Shown here: piece after piece, positions 62,968 through 64,000 of the stretch
Position numbering within the stretch: position 1 is the stretch's first letter
Layout of the letters: the number at the start of each line of letters is the position of its first letter
NCBI GenBank assembly: GCA_963777625.1
Contig: CAVZRO010000013.1
Span: 1 to 64,000 of the forward strand
Length of the DNA: 64,000 bases
Direction of reading: 5' to 3'
DNA from: DATDIC01 sp963777625
GTDB taxonomy: Bacteria > Pseudomonadota > Alphaproteobacteria > Acetobacterales > Acetobacteraceae
The notes under the pieces: generated by a model
What the model was told of the DNA's origin: nothing
The model's input: the letters and a program-made list of their open reading frames with translations, nothing else
Database searches by the model: none
Translations under genes and position numbers: made by a program

Positions 62968-64000
62968 TCATCGGGAGTGTCTCGCCTGCTCGAAGGCGGT
63001 GCGAAGGGTGAGCAGCCCATGAGCAGCGAAGAAGGCATTGGGCCAGCGTTGGTGATCGGCCGCGCATCGCCCGATGCCGGGGCGCTTCTCCTGCTTGCGC
63101 AGGATGGCGCGGAGGCGTCGGCGCACGAAGCCGTCGAGGACGCCGTACAAAGCTGGCGTGGCATGCTTGAAGTAGCCAAACCATCCCCGAAGTATCGGGT
63201 TGAGGTCGTGAATGATCCGCCCGAGGCTGTCGCCTCGGCTACGGAGCGTTCGCGCCCTCACCTTGTCCTTCAGCGCCTTCAGGCTCTTCTTGCGAACCAG
63301 CCGTCGGCCTGCCTCGAACCGGTAGCCGAGGAAGTCGAACCCCCGCCCCGGTTGTTGGCAGTCACCGATCCGCGTCTTGTCCGGGTGCAGCGTAAGCCCG
63401 TTCTCCGCCACCCATGCCTGCACGTCGTGCAGGGCAGCCTCGGCCTCCGCTTGCGTGCGGCACAGGATCACGAAGTCATCGGCATAGCGCACCATCCGTC
63501 GTCCGCTCCGCTGCATCAGACAATCCAGCGGATGCAGATACAGGTTGGCCAGCAGCGGCGAGATCACCGCGCCTTGCGGCGTGCCGCTCGTCGGTTGCCA
63601 CCGTTCCATGCCCTTCATGATGTCCTGCCGCAGGAAGCTCTCGATCAGCGCCAGCACGCGGCCATCGCTGATCGATGCTTCCACCAGGGTCATCAGCCGT
63701 TCGTGCGGGATCGTGTCGAAGTAGCTCGCGAGGTCGGCGTCCACCACGAAGGTGAACCCCTCTTTCACCAGCCGATCGACTTCCCGCAGCGCCTCCTTGC
63801 AATGCCGTCCCGGACGGAAGCCGTAGCTACCCGGCCGGAACTGCACCTCAAAGATTGGCTCAATGACCATCTTCAGAGCCGTCTGCACGATACGGTCCTT
63901 GATCGTCGGTATCCCCAGCGGCCGAGTTCGTCCATCGCCCTTGGGAATCTCCACCCGCTTGACCGGGCTCGGCCGGTAGCTGCCGTCCTTCAGATCGTCA
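62968..64000 (-). CDS. ltrA: Group II intron reverse transcriptase/maturase (LtrA-like), 5' end beyond the window
   Basis: Partial: reading continues past the right edge. In frame from there: LKDGSYRPSPVKRVEIPKGD, GRTRPLGIPTIKDRIVQTAL and FRPGSYGFRPGRHCKEALRE (RT domains 1-3), then VVDADLASYFDTIPHERLM. The catalytic site is VRYADDFVIL (YADD), and the thumb/maturase domain X continues through LNPILRGWFGYFKHATP. The GIIM domain ends near SR with no endonuclease domain, which suits a bacterial class without HNH. Domain V of its intron lies just downstream. Confidence 0.93.
   Translation of the reverse strand, partial: DDLKDGSYRPSPVKRVEIPKGDGRTRPLGIPTIKDRIVQTALKMVIEPIFEVQFRPGSYGFRPGRHCKEALREVDRLVKEGFTFVVDADLASYFDTIPHERLMTLVEASISDGRVLALIESFLRQDIMKGMERWQPTSGTPQGAVISPLLANLYLHPLDCLMQRSGRRMVRYADDFVILCRTQAEAEAALHDVQAWVAENGLTLHPDKTRIGDCQQPGRGFDFLGYRFEAGRRLVRKKSLKALKDKVRARTLRSRGDSLGRIIHDLNPILRGWFGYFKHATPALYGVLDGFVRRRLRAILRKQEKRPGIGRCAADHQRWPNAFFAAHGLLTLRTAFEQARHSR

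Noticed and set aside
1..64000. tRNA or rRNA genes
   Set aside because: No T-loop pattern (GGTTCRANNCC) with matching acceptor stems, and no rRNA landmark sequences, were found on either strand by eye.

Overview
The window is high-GC DNA with alphaproteobacterial gene content. The operon layouts (yfgM-like/bamB/der, an eight-gene suf operon led by an Rrf2 regulator, liv and TRAP importers, a split Entner-Doudoroff pair) and the protein styles are most like Acetobacteraceae or a close relative. This taxonomic placement is inference. The DNA is chromosomal, mostly housekeeping and transport genes, interrupted by a few accessory patches.

Layout: 0-12 kb is nutrient uptake. It holds a fatty acyl-CoA ligase, a polar amino-acid ABC importer (-), a divergent nucleoside hydrolase, a complete liv-type branched-chain amino-acid ABC importer (+), a proline-racemase-superfamily enzyme and an M20 peptidase. 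12-16.4 kb holds DUF1345, a YfgM-like protein, BamB and Der. 16.5-19.6 kb is a TRAP transporter. 20-26.4 kb is the suf Fe-S assembly operon (-), in transcription order Rrf2 regulator, sufB, sufC, sufD, sufS, sufU, sufT, sufA. 26.6-27.7 kb is a decayed patch with a ParDE toxin-antitoxin pair and a small conserved gene, all frameshifted. 28-33.4 kb holds an SDR, KDPG aldolase, KDG kinase, a TerC-like protein, an AraC regulator and an M20D amidohydrolase. 33.3-36.2 kb is a BsuBI/PstI-type restriction-modification pair. 36.4-43.8 kb holds purB, an NRDE protein, an asparaginase-like hydrolase, a NUDIX hydrolase, a periplasmic protein, SPFH/NfeD and a methyltransferase. 43.9-49.9 kb holds an HtrA-like protein lacking its triad, an acyl-CoA ligase, an SDR, NIPSNAP, YceI and an ECF sigma/anti-sigma pair. 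50.6-56.7 kb is an exopolysaccharide export cluster. 56.9-62.8 kb holds an OmpA-like lipoprotein, RecQ, a duplicated-domain secreted protein, a GMC oxidoreductase and two small proteins. 62.9-64 kb is the 3' part of a group II intron with its reverse transcriptase, running off the window.

The most striking global signal is the number of single-base frameshifts. Ten otherwise intact genes (livK, TRAP SBP, sufC, NRDE, acyl-CoA ligase, NIPSNAP, anti-sigma, Wzc-like, recQ, a small conserved gene) each carry exactly one extra base. They share no slippery motif. The pattern points to insertion-type sequencing errors rather than biology, because sufC and recQ are otherwise perfect. The 26.6-27.7 kb patch differs: four of its five shifts read as losses, and they are densely clustered, which looks more like real decay.

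Two kinds of dispersed intergenic repeat recur: a 20-bp palindrome around ATTCCCGC-N4-GCGGGAAT, and a longer element containing CGTTCGAGAGG. No tRNA, rRNA or CRISPR array was seen.
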